Source: Candidatus Neomicrothrix sp. UBA2131 (GTDB lineage: Bacteria > Actinomycetota > Acidimicrobiia > Acidimicrobiales > MedAcidi-G1). Taken from it: a DNA stretch of 51,860 bases. Made by a program: the position numbers and the translations under genes. Below are positions 8,443 to 15,935 of this stretch, piece by piece. Below the pieces are notes generated by a model. That model did not search any database and had not been told where the DNA came from. It worked only from the letters and a program-made list of their open reading frames with translations. Every line of letters starts with the position of its first letter. Within the stretch, counting starts at the first letter, position 1. The DNA is taken from positions 1-51,860 of the forward strand of contig DCXR01000050.1 in assembly GCA_002329075.1 (NCBI GenBank), given 5' to 3'.

Positions 8443-8889
8443 TCAGGAAACGGTCAAATTGCCCTTCATGCCGGCTTCGAGGTGGCCGGGCAGGGCACAG
8501 ATGAACTGGTAGCGGCCGGCGTCTGCGATGGTGAACGTCACCGAGCCACTCTCGTCGGGTCCGACGAGGTTGATGGCAGTGCCCGGGATCTCCAGGTCCT
8601 CGCTGTACTCGTCCACCGCGCTGATCACGTTCCCCGCCTTGAGGATCGAGAACGAATGCTCGACTACGCCGTCGTTGTCCAGGGTGACCGTGAACTCCTG
8701 TCCTGCCTTGATCGAGAAGTCGCCAGGCTCGAAGAGGAACTCGGTTCCCTTGATGCTCAGGGAGGAACCTGAACCGACCGGGGAGGTCGATGTGCCGTCG
8801 CCGCCGCCTCCGCCACAGGCGGTGGTGAGCAGAGCCACCAACGTCAGCAGCGAAGTGGCAAGTAGGGGTCTGGGGGTCTTGTGCTTCAA
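8443..8889 (-). CDS. Cupredoxin (plastocyanin/azurin-like) lipoprotein
   Basis: A 148-residue exported blue-copper protein. The N-terminus is a lipoprotein signal ending in the lipobox LTTAC, followed by a Gly/Ser linker. The cupredoxin fold shows its type-1 copper ligands: His in VEHSF, then Cys, His and Met in FICALPGHLEAGM. I choose TTG at 8889 because it follows a good AAGGAA site and directly precedes the basic n-region; a longer frame runs upstream to 8955 but would cover the DosR-like box. Likely a membrane-anchored electron carrier. A perfect inverted-repeat box lies 57 bp upstream, linking it to the redox genes that follow. Confidence 0.85.
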   Translation of the reverse strand: MKHKTPRPLLATSLLTLVALLTTACGGGGGDGTSTSPVGSGSSLSIKGTEFLFEPGDFSIKAGQEFTVTLDNDGVVEHSFSILKAGNVISAVDEYSEDLEIPGTAINLVGPDESGSVTFTIADAGRYQFICALPGHLEAGMKGNLTVS

Positions 8890-8945
8890 CTTGGGTTCCT
8901 TCGGAAGGGGTCTGGTTTCAGTATGGGAAGCCGCTACGGGATGGA

Positions 8946-8963
8946 CAGGGACCAACGTCCCTG
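8946..8963. promoter_or_regulatory. DosR/DevR-like box upstream of the cupredoxin gene
   Basis: CAGGGAC-CAAC-GTCCCTG is a perfect 7-bp inverted repeat around a 4-base centre. It closely matches the mycobacterial DosR box (GGGACTWWAGTCCC). A possible -10 element (CATACT on the minus strand, 8920-8925) starts 20 bp downstream, placing the box centre roughly 40 bp upstream of the predicted start, a typical activator position. Related boxes occur at 10234-10265 and 14048-14061. Confidence 0.6.
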
Positions 8964-9020
8964 TTTTCGACGGTGCCTCCCGCAGCGGCAGAGTCCACCC
9001 TGCGGGTCGCTTCTTCCGGC

Positions 9021-10127
9021 TCAGGAGACTGTCGCCAGTTCAGCGGCGTCGAACTCGGGTACCGGTGGTGGTGAGAGGTCTCGGAGGTGGGGGAATACCC
9101 CGTCCCGCATCAACTCCATGGACCGCAGCACCTTGTCGTTGTCGAGGCCGCCGAGGCGGGTCCAACAAAGCAACTCGGTCATCCCGTACACCTGCTGTGC
9201 CTCGGTCAGGCGTTCGACCACGTAGTCGGGTGACCCGCAGATCGTGTAGCCGGCCTTGGTGAGCGTGTCGAAGTCGACGGCTGCAGCCAGGTCGCGAAAG
9301 GCGTTGTACATCTCGTAGCTCTTCACCGGCTTGTCGCCCTCGACGGAGACGTACTTGGCGATGGTGTTGAAGTACCACTCACAGGCATCGCGGTACTCGG
9401 CTTCGGCCTGTTCCTTCGTGTCGGCCACGTAGACCATCATCAGGCAGCCGACCTGGCGATCGTTCGGATCGTGCCCGGCCCGGATGAGGCCGCGGTAGTA
9501 GTCGCGCCTTCGTTCGATGGCCAGGTCGGGGGTGAGGCCGAAGACGCTGCCCATCAGCAGGCTGTGGCCATAGGCGCCGGCCATCTCGAAGGTCTCCCGG
9601 GACAGGCAGGCCATCCACATGGGTGGCCCCGGCCGCTGCAGTGGGCTGGGGCGGACCGGGACGTCGGTGAAGTCGTAGAACTCGCCGTGGAAATCGACGA
9701 CGCCGTCGTTCCAGGCCATCCGGATGATGTCGACGCACTCCTCGAAGCGCTTGCGGGTCGTCGTCTGGTCGATGCCGTAGCGCTGGAACTCGAGGGGCTG
9801 GTATCCCCGGCCCATGCCGAATTCGACCCGACCATTGCTGAGCAGGTCCAGGAACGCATAGTCCTCGGCTACCCGCAGAGGGTGGTTCATGGGCAGGATC
9901 ACGACACCTGTGCCGAGGCGGATCCGCTTGGTGACCGAGGCCACCGCTGCCAGGCTGAGGGCCGGAGATGCGCAGTAGCCGTATTCGGTGAAGTGGTGCT
10001 CGGCCGGCCAGATGGAGTCGAAGCCGTACTCCTCGGCGGCGACCATCAACTCCAGTTGTTCCGTGACCACCTGGTGTTCCGACTTCTCGATCGGGTTCTC
10101 GAACAGGTGGAGCATTCCGAAGCGCAT
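9021..10127 (-). CDS. LLM class flavin-dependent oxidoreductase (luciferase-like monooxygenase)
   Basis: A 368-residue TIM-barrel flavin oxidoreductase of the bacterial-luciferase superfamily. Diagnostic segments are MRFGMLHLFENP at the N-terminus, the AEHHFTEYG motif, RIRLGTGVVILPMNHPLRVAEDYA and GRVEFGMGRGYQPLEF. Members use FMN or F420 to oxidise aldehydes, amines or organosulfur compounds; substrate cannot be read from the sequence. A strong AGGAGGT site lies six bases before the ATG. It is divergent from an acyl-CoA dehydrogenase across a 208-bp region holding two DosR-like boxes. Confidence 0.88.
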   Translation of the reverse strand: MRFGMLHLFENPIEKSEHQVVTEQLELMVAAEEYGFDSIWPAEHHFTEYGYCASPALSLAAVASVTKRIRLGTGVVILPMNHPLRVAEDYAFLDLLSNGRVEFGMGRGYQPLEFQRYGIDQTTTRKRFEECVDIIRMAWNDGVVDFHGEFYDFTDVPVRPSPLQRPGPPMWMACLSRETFEMAGAYGHSLLMGSVFGLTPDLAIERRRDYYRGLIRAGHDPNDRQVGCLMMVYVADTKEQAEAEYRDACEWYFNTIAKYVSVEGDKPVKSYEMYNAFRDLAAAVDFDTLTKAGYTICGSPDYVVERLTEAQQVYGMTELLCWTRLGGLDNDKVLRSMELMRDGVFPHLRDLSPPPVPEFDAAELATVS

Positions 10128-10233
10128 GTCCTGACCTCCTGCCCCCGGGGGGGGCTACAACGGATCGTGTGCCGACTGGTGGCGGCCACCGGCCGGACGG
10201 GTTCAGTTCAGCGCCGTGGACGTTGGGGCGGTA

Positions 10234-10265
10234 GGGCACTAGGTCCCATCCGGGACCAATGCCCC
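10234..10265. promoter_or_regulatory. Two tandem DosR/DevR-like boxes in the LLM/acyl-CoA dehydrogenase promoter
   Basis: Box 1, GGGCACTAGGTCCC, is at 10234-10247 and box 2, GGGACCAATGCCCC, at 10252-10265 in opposite orientation, 18 bp start to start. The inner arms GGTCCC-ATCC-GGGACC and outer arms CACTAG...CTAGTG also pair, so the region is a nested palindrome. Position is 71-102 bp upstream of the acyl-CoA dehydrogenase start and 107-138 bp upstream of the divergent LLM start, so both could be controlled. Confidence 0.6.
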
Positions 10266-10335
10266 TAGTGGTCGGTTCCCGTACGGGGGATCCTTGTGGG
10301 TCACAACCCACCCGTGTCTTCACCGAGGTCCACGC

Positions 10336-11586
10336 ATGCAGATGAACGTCCAGTCGATTCCGTCCGTCTCCGAACGCGTCAACGAGGTCCGGAGCCTGAC
10401 CGCCGACATCGTCAACAGGGAGATCCTCCCCAACGAGAACATGATCTGGGCGGACCACCGTCGCAGCGGCCTCTCCGAGGGCGACCGGGAGCAGGCCCGT
10501 TCGCTGCGTGCCGGCATCAGGCGGAAGGTGCGCGAGGCGGGCCTGTGGGCGCCCCACCTGCCCGAGGAGTACGGGGGAGCGGGCCTGGACTTCCTGGAAC
10601 TGGCCTACATGAAGGAGGTGCTCGCCTATGCCGCCGGTGCCGCAGCGCTGTTCGGCGTGGCGGCACCGAACTCGGGGAACCAGTCGATCCTCGTTCGCTA
10701 CGGCACCGAGGAACAGAAGCAGAAGTGGCTGATGCCGCTCATCGAGGGGCGTATGGAGTCGGGCTTCTCGATGACCGAACCCGACCAACCGGGTTCGGAC
10801 CCACGTTCACTTCGGACGACGGCCCGGCGGGACGGCGATTCCTGGGTGGTCAACGGCCACAAGTGGTTCACCTCCAACGGTCTGGCGGCGGACTTCTTCA
10901 TCGTGATGTGCCGTACGGACGAAGGGGACGGTGGTGGCGACCGGAATTCGAGGATGACCCAGATCATCGTGCCCGCCGATTCCCCCGGGTTGGAGATCCT
11001 GCGCGGAATCAGCGTCTGGGGGCGGCCCAGCGACCACTGCGAGATCGTGTACGAGAACGTGCGTGTGCCGCTCGAGAACCAACTGGGCGAAACCGGACAG
11101 GGCCACCAGGCGGCCCAGGACCGCCTGGGGGCCGGTCGCGTCTACCACTGCATGAACTCGATCGGGCAGATGTGGCGTGCCTTCGACCTGATGGTGGAGC
11201 GCGCCGCCAACCGACAGGTGCACGGTGGGCTGCTCGAGTCGAAGCAGTTCGTCCAGGGATTCATCGCCGACTCGTACATGGACATCCAGGCGTCCCGGTT
11301 GATGACCATCCACTGTGCCGAGAAGATGCAGGACGGGGCGTTTCCGAGGACCGACATCTCGGCCATCAAGGTGTTCGTGCCCGCTGCCTACCAGCGGGTC
11401 GTCGACCGGGCGATACAGGTGTGGGGGGCGGCCGGCATCACCGACGACCTGCCGCTGGCGACCATGTTCCAGGCGGCCCGGTCGCTTCGGATCGTCGACG
11501 GCCCGGACGAGGTCCATCGGATCCTCGTGGCCAAGAACGTGCTGGGAGCCTGCCGCGGCGGCGGTTCCTGGGATTTCGGGAATTGA
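10336..11586 (+). CDS. Acyl-CoA dehydrogenase family protein
   Basis: A 416-residue flavoenzyme of the acyl-CoA dehydrogenase family (alpha,beta-desaturation of an acyl-CoA using FAD). Seen are LWAPHLPEEYGGAG, the substrate/FAD segment GFSMTEPDQPGSD, the middle beta domain (NGHKWFTSNG), and the C-terminal helical domain with VWGAAGITDDLPLATMFQAARSLRI and DGPDEVHRILVAKNVLG. The ATG at 10336 follows a GAGG; a second ATG six bases later is an alternative. It shares a promoter region with the divergent LLM gene and converges on the ferredoxin gene. Confidence 0.9.
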   Translation: MQMNVQSIPSVSERVNEVRSLTADIVNREILPNENMIWADHRRSGLSEGDREQARSLRAGIRRKVREAGLWAPHLPEEYGGAGLDFLELAYMKEVLAYAAGAAALFGVAAPNSGNQSILVRYGTEEQKQKWLMPLIEGRMESGFSMTEPDQPGSDPRSLRTTARRDGDSWVVNGHKWFTSNGLAADFFIVMCRTDEGDGGGDRNSRMTQIIVPADSPGLEILRGISVWGRPSDHCEIVYENVRVPLENQLGETGQGHQAAQDRLGAGRVYHCMNSIGQMWRAFDLMVERAANRQVHGGLLESKQFVQGFIADSYMDIQASRLMTIHCAEKMQDGAFPRTDISAIKVFVPAAYQRVVDRAIQVWGAAGITDDLPLATMFQAARSLRIVDGPDEVHRILVAKNVLGACRGGGSWDFGN

Positions 11587-11616
11587 GCCTGCCGTAACCG
11601 AGCCTGTGGCGGGAGG

Positions 11617-12078
11617 TCAGGTGGCGGCGACGGCCGACCCGTCGGGGGCGGTTTCGAGGAACCATTCCGTCAGGTCCGGGTACCGCTCGGCGACCTCGTC
11701 CACACGGTGGCTGCGGGGGCACCTGACCCTCATCTTCATGCCGCACCCGGGGCATGACCACTCGTCGCCGGTGGTCCGTTCACGCCACAGCGGTGATCCA
11801 CAGGTGCGACACCGGTCCTGCCACACGTTGCAGTCGATCGAAGCCAGCCGTTTCGAGCTGAGGGGGCAGCCGGTGCCGTAGCAGACCGGCCAGTCGGGGT
11901 CGGGAAGGATCGCCCAGACGGGGCACTTGCCGACGCAGTCACCACAGTCGTCGCAGGTGAGGGGGTTGATTATGAACAGTCCGAGGAAGGTGTCGGTCTT
12001 CCTGAGGGCGTCCCTCGGGCAGGCGAACTCGCAGGCTCCGCAGCCGATGCACTCCTCTTCCAGGACCAGATGGCTCAC
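11617..12078 (-). CDS. Ferredoxin with two 4Fe-4S motifs and C-terminal zinc-ribbon-like region
   Basis: A 153-residue protein. Residues about 10-20 (CIGCGACEFACP) and 42-52 (CDDCGDCVGKCP) are two cluster-binding motifs of a bacterial-type ferredoxin. The remainder is unusual: additional cysteines at CYGTGC, then CRTC and CPGC pairs that could form a zinc ribbon, before an acidic tail. The start is GTG at 12078, directly abutting a 14-bp tandem repeat, each copy of which supplies a GAGG site and a GTG. Last gene of the diiron operon; it probably passes electrons to the diiron protein. Confidence 0.82.
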   Translation of the reverse strand: MSHLVLEEECIGCGACEFACPRDALRKTDTFLGLFIINPLTCDDCGDCVGKCPVWAILPDPDWPVCYGTGCPLSSKRLASIDCNVWQDRCRTCGSPLWRERTTGDEWSCPGCGMKMRVRCPRSHRVDEVAERYPDLTEWFLETAPDGSAVAAT

Positions 12079-12120
12079 GAAACGCGCCTCACGAAACGCG
12101 CCTCACGAAACGCGCCTCAC
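12074..12120 (-). repeat. 14-bp tandem repeat carrying Shine-Dalgarno and start codon (3 copies)
   Basis: On the minus strand the unit GTGAGGCGCGTTTC is repeated three times and followed by the GTG of the ferredoxin gene, giving four GTG codons at 14-bp steps (12120, 12106, 12092, 12078). Each unit encodes GTG AGG CGC GTT TCG TGA, a five-codon mini-ORF whose TGA overlaps the next GTG. The first GTG overlaps the stop of the upstream zinc-ribbon gene the same way. The GAGG in each unit sits eight bases before the next GTG. Confidence 0.85.
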
Positions 12121-12332
12121 GATCCGGTCAGCGAGCCTGCCGTGACGTCCTGGGGGTGGAAGGGTCGGAGCGAACCCAGGCAGCCGTTGCAGGTCCAGGG
12201 AGCGACGTTGACGGTGTCGGCCGTGCTCTTGAGGGCGTAGCGCTCACCGTCCCACTCCCAGTAGCCGTAGGGGAGGTCGAGCACTCGGTCGAGTGGCTCA
12301 CCACAGTGGGGACAGGGCATGGCTTCCATCAT
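12117..12332 (-). CDS. Small zinc-ribbon protein of the diiron operon
   Basis: A 71-residue protein (70 if the second of two adjacent ATGs, at 12329, is used; AAAGGA lies three bases before the first and six before the second). It contains CPHC near the N-terminus and CNGC about 40 residues later, a four-cysteine zinc-ribbon or rubredoxin-like arrangement, with an aromatic GYWEWDGERY stretch between. No family recognised. Lies between the SCP2-like gene and the ferredoxin and overlaps the repeat-borne GTG by four bases. A small electron-transfer or metal-binding accessory is a reasonable guess only. Confidence 0.6.
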   Translation of the reverse strand: MMEAMPCPHCGEPLDRVLDLPYGYWEWDGERYALKSTADTVNVAPWTCNGCLGSLRPFHPQDVTAGSLTGS

Positions 12333-12379
12333 CGGTCCTTTCGGTCGGTGGTCCCGGTAGATCGTCTCGGTTGCTTGCC

Positions 12380-12838
12380 TCAGGCTGGGGCCGGAGCCAA
12401 CTGGGCGGCGCCGTCGAGGAACTGCTGGATGGTCTGGTTGAAGCGGAAGAAGCGGTCGACGCCCATCGGGTCGTTGCCCTGTGCCCGGATGCGGTCGCCG
12501 ATGAGGGTGAGGCTGTTGACCGTGGATCGTCCTGTGGCCCGACCGTTGGCGACTATGTCGTCGAACATCTCCGACCATGCGCCGATGTCACCTGCGATCC
12601 AGCAGTCGCAGTCGGTCTCCTCGCCGTCACCGAGGGGCGATACCCCGGTGCAGCTCAGGTCCTCGAAACGCAGTCGGATCCGGAGGTCGTCACCTCCTGT
12701 GCCGGTCAGGACCACTCCGAGTGTGAGGTCCACCTCGCCGAGGCCCTCGTATGTCTCCGGGTGTGCGTTCATGAGGTCGGCCAGATCCTGGTAGAAGGCC
12801 AGGTCGTTTACGTTGCATGTGGTCGCGCTGTTAGCCAT
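12380..12838 (-). CDS. SCP2-like sterol/lipid-binding domain protein (tentative)
   Basis: A 152-residue protein with a strong GGGAGGAA site six bases before its ATG. The pattern fits an SCP2-like lipid-binding domain: an edge beta sheet (VDLTLGVVLTG, DLRIRLRFEDL), CDCWIAGDIGAWSEMFDDIVANGRATG, where SCP2 domains have a Trp-containing helix, then SLTLIGDRIRAQG and DPMGVDRFFRFNQTIQQFLDG. It sits 16 bp downstream of the diiron gene. A role in presenting a hydrophobic substrate to the diiron enzyme is inferred from this context. The family assignment is tentative. Confidence 0.55.
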   Translation of the reverse strand: MANSATTCNVNDLAFYQDLADLMNAHPETYEGLGEVDLTLGVVLTGTGGDDLRIRLRFEDLSCTGVSPLGDGEETDCDCWIAGDIGAWSEMFDDIVANGRATGRSTVNSLTLIGDRIRAQGNDPMGVDRFFRFNQTIQQFLDGAAQLAPAPA

Positions 12839-12854
12839 TGTCGGTTCCTCCCGG

Positions 12855-13955
12855 TCAGACGCCACTCTTGTCGAACTGGTCCAGGTCGATGCCGAGGGCC
12901 TCCAGCGGCAACTGGGTCCTGTCGATCCTGTTCAACCCTGCCCTCTCGCACCGGGCCAGGTACGAGGTGAAGATCTTGGTGGCCAGCATCGACTGCATTG
13001 GGAAGCCCCTGTCCTCGATGTGTTCGGTACCGCCGGCCAGAAGTACGGCCAGGGCCGAGGAGAGGTCGGGTTGGGTGCCGAACTCCAGGAATACCTGCTC
13101 ACCGTGGTCGAGGGCCTCGTGGATCTCATCGGCCACGTCGGGATCGCCGGCGATGGCCTGGCGGATGTGCATTGTGCCGTAGGCGACGTGGCGGGCCTCG
13201 TCCTGCATGGAGAGCCTGAAGATCTTCTTCTCGACATGTGTCGGGGCGATCAACTCGCCCTGGCGGAACACGTCCAGGATGAAGCCTTCCCCCAGGAGGT
13301 GCAGCAGGGCGGATGCCTGGGTGTAGGTCTTGGCTTCGAGGATGCTGCGCAGCAGGCTCTCGGAGCCTGCACGGGACAGCAGCAGGCCGCCACCGTTGGC
13401 GAGGGCCCTCTTTCGGAACACGTCGCTGTGGCGGGCCTCGTCCATTATCTGGGTCGCCAGGAACATCTTGGCCTCGAGGAAGTGGTGGTTCATGCGCCAC
13501 ATCCACTTGGCCGGCAGGTCGGTGGCGATCATCTCGATCTCGGTGAGCACCGTGCAGAGCTGGCACATGGCGTGTTCGATGTCGGGGGGGAGTTCCTGCA
13601 ACTCGTTCCAGGGGATGTCCCTGGTGGCGGACCACTGTCTGGCGACAGCCTCCTCGTAGAGTTCGATCACGTTGTCGGCCCAGACCTGGGACTTGTGGTT
13701 GAGGATGTAGCCCATGTCGGGGGTGTCCTCGTCGATGTCCGCCCCTCGGGGTGCCATCGAGCGGTACGGGGGATCGTCCAACACCTCGCCGTAGGCGCCG
13801 ATGGCGATGTCCATCATGGTCAGGCCCCGGGGACCTGCTACGGGCCGCATGCCCCACTCGGACTTCGCTCCCCGCAACCATGCCCAGTCGAGGGGTTGTC
13901 CCATCGGGGTCATCTCCGGGAGGTTCCGTGCGGTCTCGTCAGTGACAAGTGCCAT
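12855..13955 (-). CDS. Ferritin-like diiron protein, candidate oxygenase/desaturase
   Basis: A 366-residue four-helix-bundle diiron protein. The carboxylate/histidine ligand set is clear: Glu139 or Glu141 (TEIEMIA), Glu173 and His176 (DEARH), Glu223 (GEGFILD), and Glu253 and His256 (second DEARH). Spacing resembles ribonucleotide-reductase R2, AurF and acyl-ACP desaturase folds, but I see no R2 radical motif, and the extra His of AurF N-oxygenases four residues before the second DEARH Glu is a Ser here. First gene of an operon with an SCP2-like protein, a zinc ribbon and a ferredoxin. Such a layout suggests an O2-activating enzyme with its own electron donor acting on a lipid-like substrate. 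Confidence 0.78.
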   Translation of the reverse strand: MALVTDETARNLPEMTPMGQPLDWAWLRGAKSEWGMRPVAGPRGLTMMDIAIGAYGEVLDDPPYRSMAPRGADIDEDTPDMGYILNHKSQVWADNVIELYEEAVARQWSATRDIPWNELQELPPDIEHAMCQLCTVLTEIEMIATDLPAKWMWRMNHHFLEAKMFLATQIMDEARHSDVFRKRALANGGGLLLSRAGSESLLRSILEAKTYTQASALLHLLGEGFILDVFRQGELIAPTHVEKKIFRLSMQDEARHVAYGTMHIRQAIAGDPDVADEIHEALDHGEQVFLEFGTQPDLSSALAVLLAGGTEHIEDRGFPMQSMLATKIFTSYLARCERAGLNRIDRTQLPLEALGIDLDQFDKSGV

Positions 13956-13995
13956 TGTGCTGCTCCTCGTTCGCCCGCATCCCCTTCTGGATAAC

Positions 13996-14017
13996 GGTCA
14001 TTATCGACGTTTTGACC
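13996..14017. promoter_or_regulatory. Inverted repeat and -10 region of the diiron operon promoter
   Basis: GGTCA and TGACC form 5-bp arms around a 12-base AT-rich spacer. On the minus strand the spacer edge contains GATAAT (14000-14005), a good -10 element about 45 bp before the diiron start codon; no -35 hexamer is seen at the proper distance, suggesting activator dependence. With this -10, the box at 14048-14061 would centre near -60. Confidence 0.4.
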
Positions 14018-14047
14018 AGTAAGCATCGGATTCATGGCGACCGGGTA

Positions 14048-14061
14048 GGGCATTAGGTCCC
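14048..14061. promoter_or_regulatory. DosR/DevR-like box between diiron operon and flavin reductase
   Basis: GGGCATTAGGTCCC matches the other boxes (consensus GGGNNNTWGGTCCC) and shares the longer string GGGCAYTAGGTCCC with box 1 at 10234. It lies 93 bp upstream of the diiron start and 72 bp upstream of the divergent flavin-reductase start, so it could activate either or both. Confidence 0.55.
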
Positions 14062-14132
14062 GAAATGGCAGGCCCTGGCAGGAGTGCATGTATGGTCGGA
14101 CCCCGAAACGAGGCAGACGGGAGGAGAAGCAG

Positions 14133-14615
14133 GTGGATCCGGAAGCCAAGAAGACCGCCCTGCGTGCGATCAACTACGGGTTGTACGTCCTTACCGCCAC
14201 CGATGGCGAGAACTACGGCGCGGGTGGCACGAACTGGCTCACACAGGCCTCATTCGACCCGCCCCTCGTAGTTGCAGGCATCAAGGCCGACAGCGGATCA
14301 GCGTCGATCATCGAATCGACCGGAGGTTTCGCCGTGAACGTCCTGGGGGCTGACCAGTTGGACATCGGCAAGGCCTTCTTCCGGTCCACCTCTGTGGAGG
14401 GAGACCTGATCAACGGCCACCGGTTCGAACCCGGTCCGGCCACCGGCTCACCCCTGCTGGTGGAGTGTGCCTACTGGTTCGAGGCCCGGGTGACCGACAC
14501 CGTGAGGCGCGGCGACCACACGGTCTTCGTGGCAGAGGTGGTCGAGGCCGGGGTCCGCGACGACTCGATGGTGCCACTGCTGCTCCGCGACACCGGAATG
14601 AACTACGGCGGCTGA
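14133..14615 (+). CDS. Flavin reductase-like domain protein
   Basis: A 160-residue protein of the FMN-binding split-barrel flavin reductase-like family: ALRAINYGLYVLTATDG, then WLTQASFDPPLVVAGI and GGFAVNVL, characteristic of the domain used by two-component monooxygenases and by some FMN/F420-binding proteins. It starts at GTG 14133 behind a GGAGGAG site six bases away. It is divergent from the diiron operon with a DosR-like box between. It could supply reduced flavin to the LLM monooxygenase in the same island, or act as an electron donor; the partner is inferred. Confidence 0.8.
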   Translation: MDPEAKKTALRAINYGLYVLTATDGENYGAGGTNWLTQASFDPPLVVAGIKADSGSASIIESTGGFAVNVLGADQLDIGKAFFRSTSVEGDLINGHRFEPGPATGSPLLVECAYWFEARVTDTVRRGDHTVFVAEVVEAGVRDDSMVPLLLRDTGMNYGG

Positions 14616-14638
14616 CGGCGCCTACTCGGGGAGCCGGA

Positions 14639-15691
14639 TCAGGAGCGGGCAGCCCGGTAGGAGAGCCATGTGCCCTCCTCGAAGTCGTAGAGCTTGCAGG
14701 TCCGGGTGCCCTCGACGAACTCGCGGATGTGCAGCTTGCGGTCGATCGTGCGGTCGGGGAAGGCATCCCTGATGGCCCCGGCTGCCTCGGACAGGTGGTA
14801 GCAGGGGATGCGCATGTCGACATGGTGGGGGGTGTGCAGGAAGATCCAGTGGAAGAAGACGTCCATCACCCGGGGAATCCGCAGGATGGTGGTGCCGTCG
14901 AGTTGTCCCTTCACCTTGGTCCAGCCGCGCCGGGTGTACCAGCGGATGTCCGGTGAGATGTGGTGCACGTAGACCGTCCAGCCGATCAGGAACGTGAACA
15001 GCAGGAACGGGATCACCAGCAGCTTGGTGATCATCCAGGCTGCTCCCAGTGCATCACCTGAGCCCAGGCCGCCAAGGAATCCGGCGCCGGTGGCTGCAGC
15101 CAGTAGCGCCAGGTAGAGCATGATGCGGTCGCGTCGGATGGCGGCTACCCACTTGGCTGGCGGTTCCCGGTAGCGGATCATCTTGTTCCACCACACCTCG
15201 CGCAGGTAGTAGGGCAGCGGTCCCAGGGCCGACCATTCGACACGGTGGCGCAGTCGTCCCAGCGACCCCATGGCCTGGTACTGCTCGACGGTGACCGGAT
15301 GCCACACGAAGTCCATGCCCTGTCGGACGGTGTGTCCGTGGTGGATGCGGTTGTGGCCGAGTACCCAGGCCTCGTAGATGTGGAACGACGGGATCAGGAG
15401 CAGGTGTCCGATCACCGAGTTGAGGCGGTTGTCGTTGGTGAGGACCCCGTGGGCGGCGTCGTGGCCCAGCACGAACAACGCTGCGACCGTGAGGCCGGCC
15501 AGTATCAGCAGCGGCAGGGTGAGCCACCAGGCCGGGCTCAACACCAGGCCCGTGAGCACGAGTGCGTACAGGAGGAGGTCGCGGCCGACCAGGCGGAGAC
15601 CCCGAGCGGTGGACCGCTGCCGACAGGACGCCGGTACGACGTCGATGACCTCTTTGAGGGTCAGGGCCGGTACTTCCTGCGTCTGTGGCAT
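14639..15691 (-). CDS. Membrane fatty acid desaturase
   Basis: A 350-residue integral-membrane diiron desaturase/hydroxylase. The three histidine boxes are HDAAH (about residue 77), HNRIHH (about 113) and HTPHH (about 285), with hydrophobic segments around residues 38-75 and 215-245. These enzymes introduce double bonds or hydroxyls into acyl lipids using O2 and electrons from a ferredoxin or cytochrome. The ferredoxin of the nearby diiron operon is a possible donor. The gene converges on the flavin-reductase gene and is divergent from the PEP-utilising-domain gene. Confidence 0.9.
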   Translation of the reverse strand: MPQTQEVPALTLKEVIDVVPASCRQRSTARGLRLVGRDLLLYALVLTGLVLSPAWWLTLPLLILAGLTVAALFVLGHDAAHGVLTNDNRLNSVIGHLLLIPSFHIYEAWVLGHNRIHHGHTVRQGMDFVWHPVTVEQYQAMGSLGRLRHRVEWSALGPLPYYLREVWWNKMIRYREPPAKWVAAIRRDRIMLYLALLAAATGAGFLGGLGSGDALGAAWMITKLLVIPFLLFTFLIGWTVYVHHISPDIRWYTRRGWTKVKGQLDGTTILRIPRVMDVFFHWIFLHTPHHVDMRIPCYHLSEAAGAIRDAFPDRTIDRKLHIREFVEGTRTCKLYDFEEGTWLSYRAARS

Positions 15692-15935
15692 TGGCCTCGG
15701 GTGGAGGTGGAGGGGGGGCGTTCGACTGTCGACTCCAACGATATGGCAATTCGGTCGGGGGGAGACGACAGGCTGCAGGGTCGAGGCCTGGCCGATCGCA
15801 CACGTCGCGGGCCTGCCCGTCCCGCTGGAGGTCCGCCGGCTCCCTGTGGCACACTCCTTGGTCTACCGGATGTCGTGGTTTGGCGTCCGGCCGCAGAGCA
15901 CGGACAGAGGTGTCCGGCAGAACGGGGGACGACCG
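15692..15935. other. Divergent intergenic region, no confident element
   Basis: 244 bp between the desaturase and PEP-domain starts. It should hold two promoters. I see an AT-richer patch near 15738-15755 that could serve the desaturase and a GGGGGA ribosome site just before 15936, but no box of the GGGNNNTWGGTCCC type, no convincing hairpin and no small ORF. Confidence 0.5.

Noticed and set aside
12855..13955. Assignment of the diiron protein as ribonucleotide reductase R2 or AurF
   Set aside because: No large-subunit gene or radical-Tyr pattern is seen, and the extra AurF histidine position is Ser; only the general ferritin-like diiron fold is supported.
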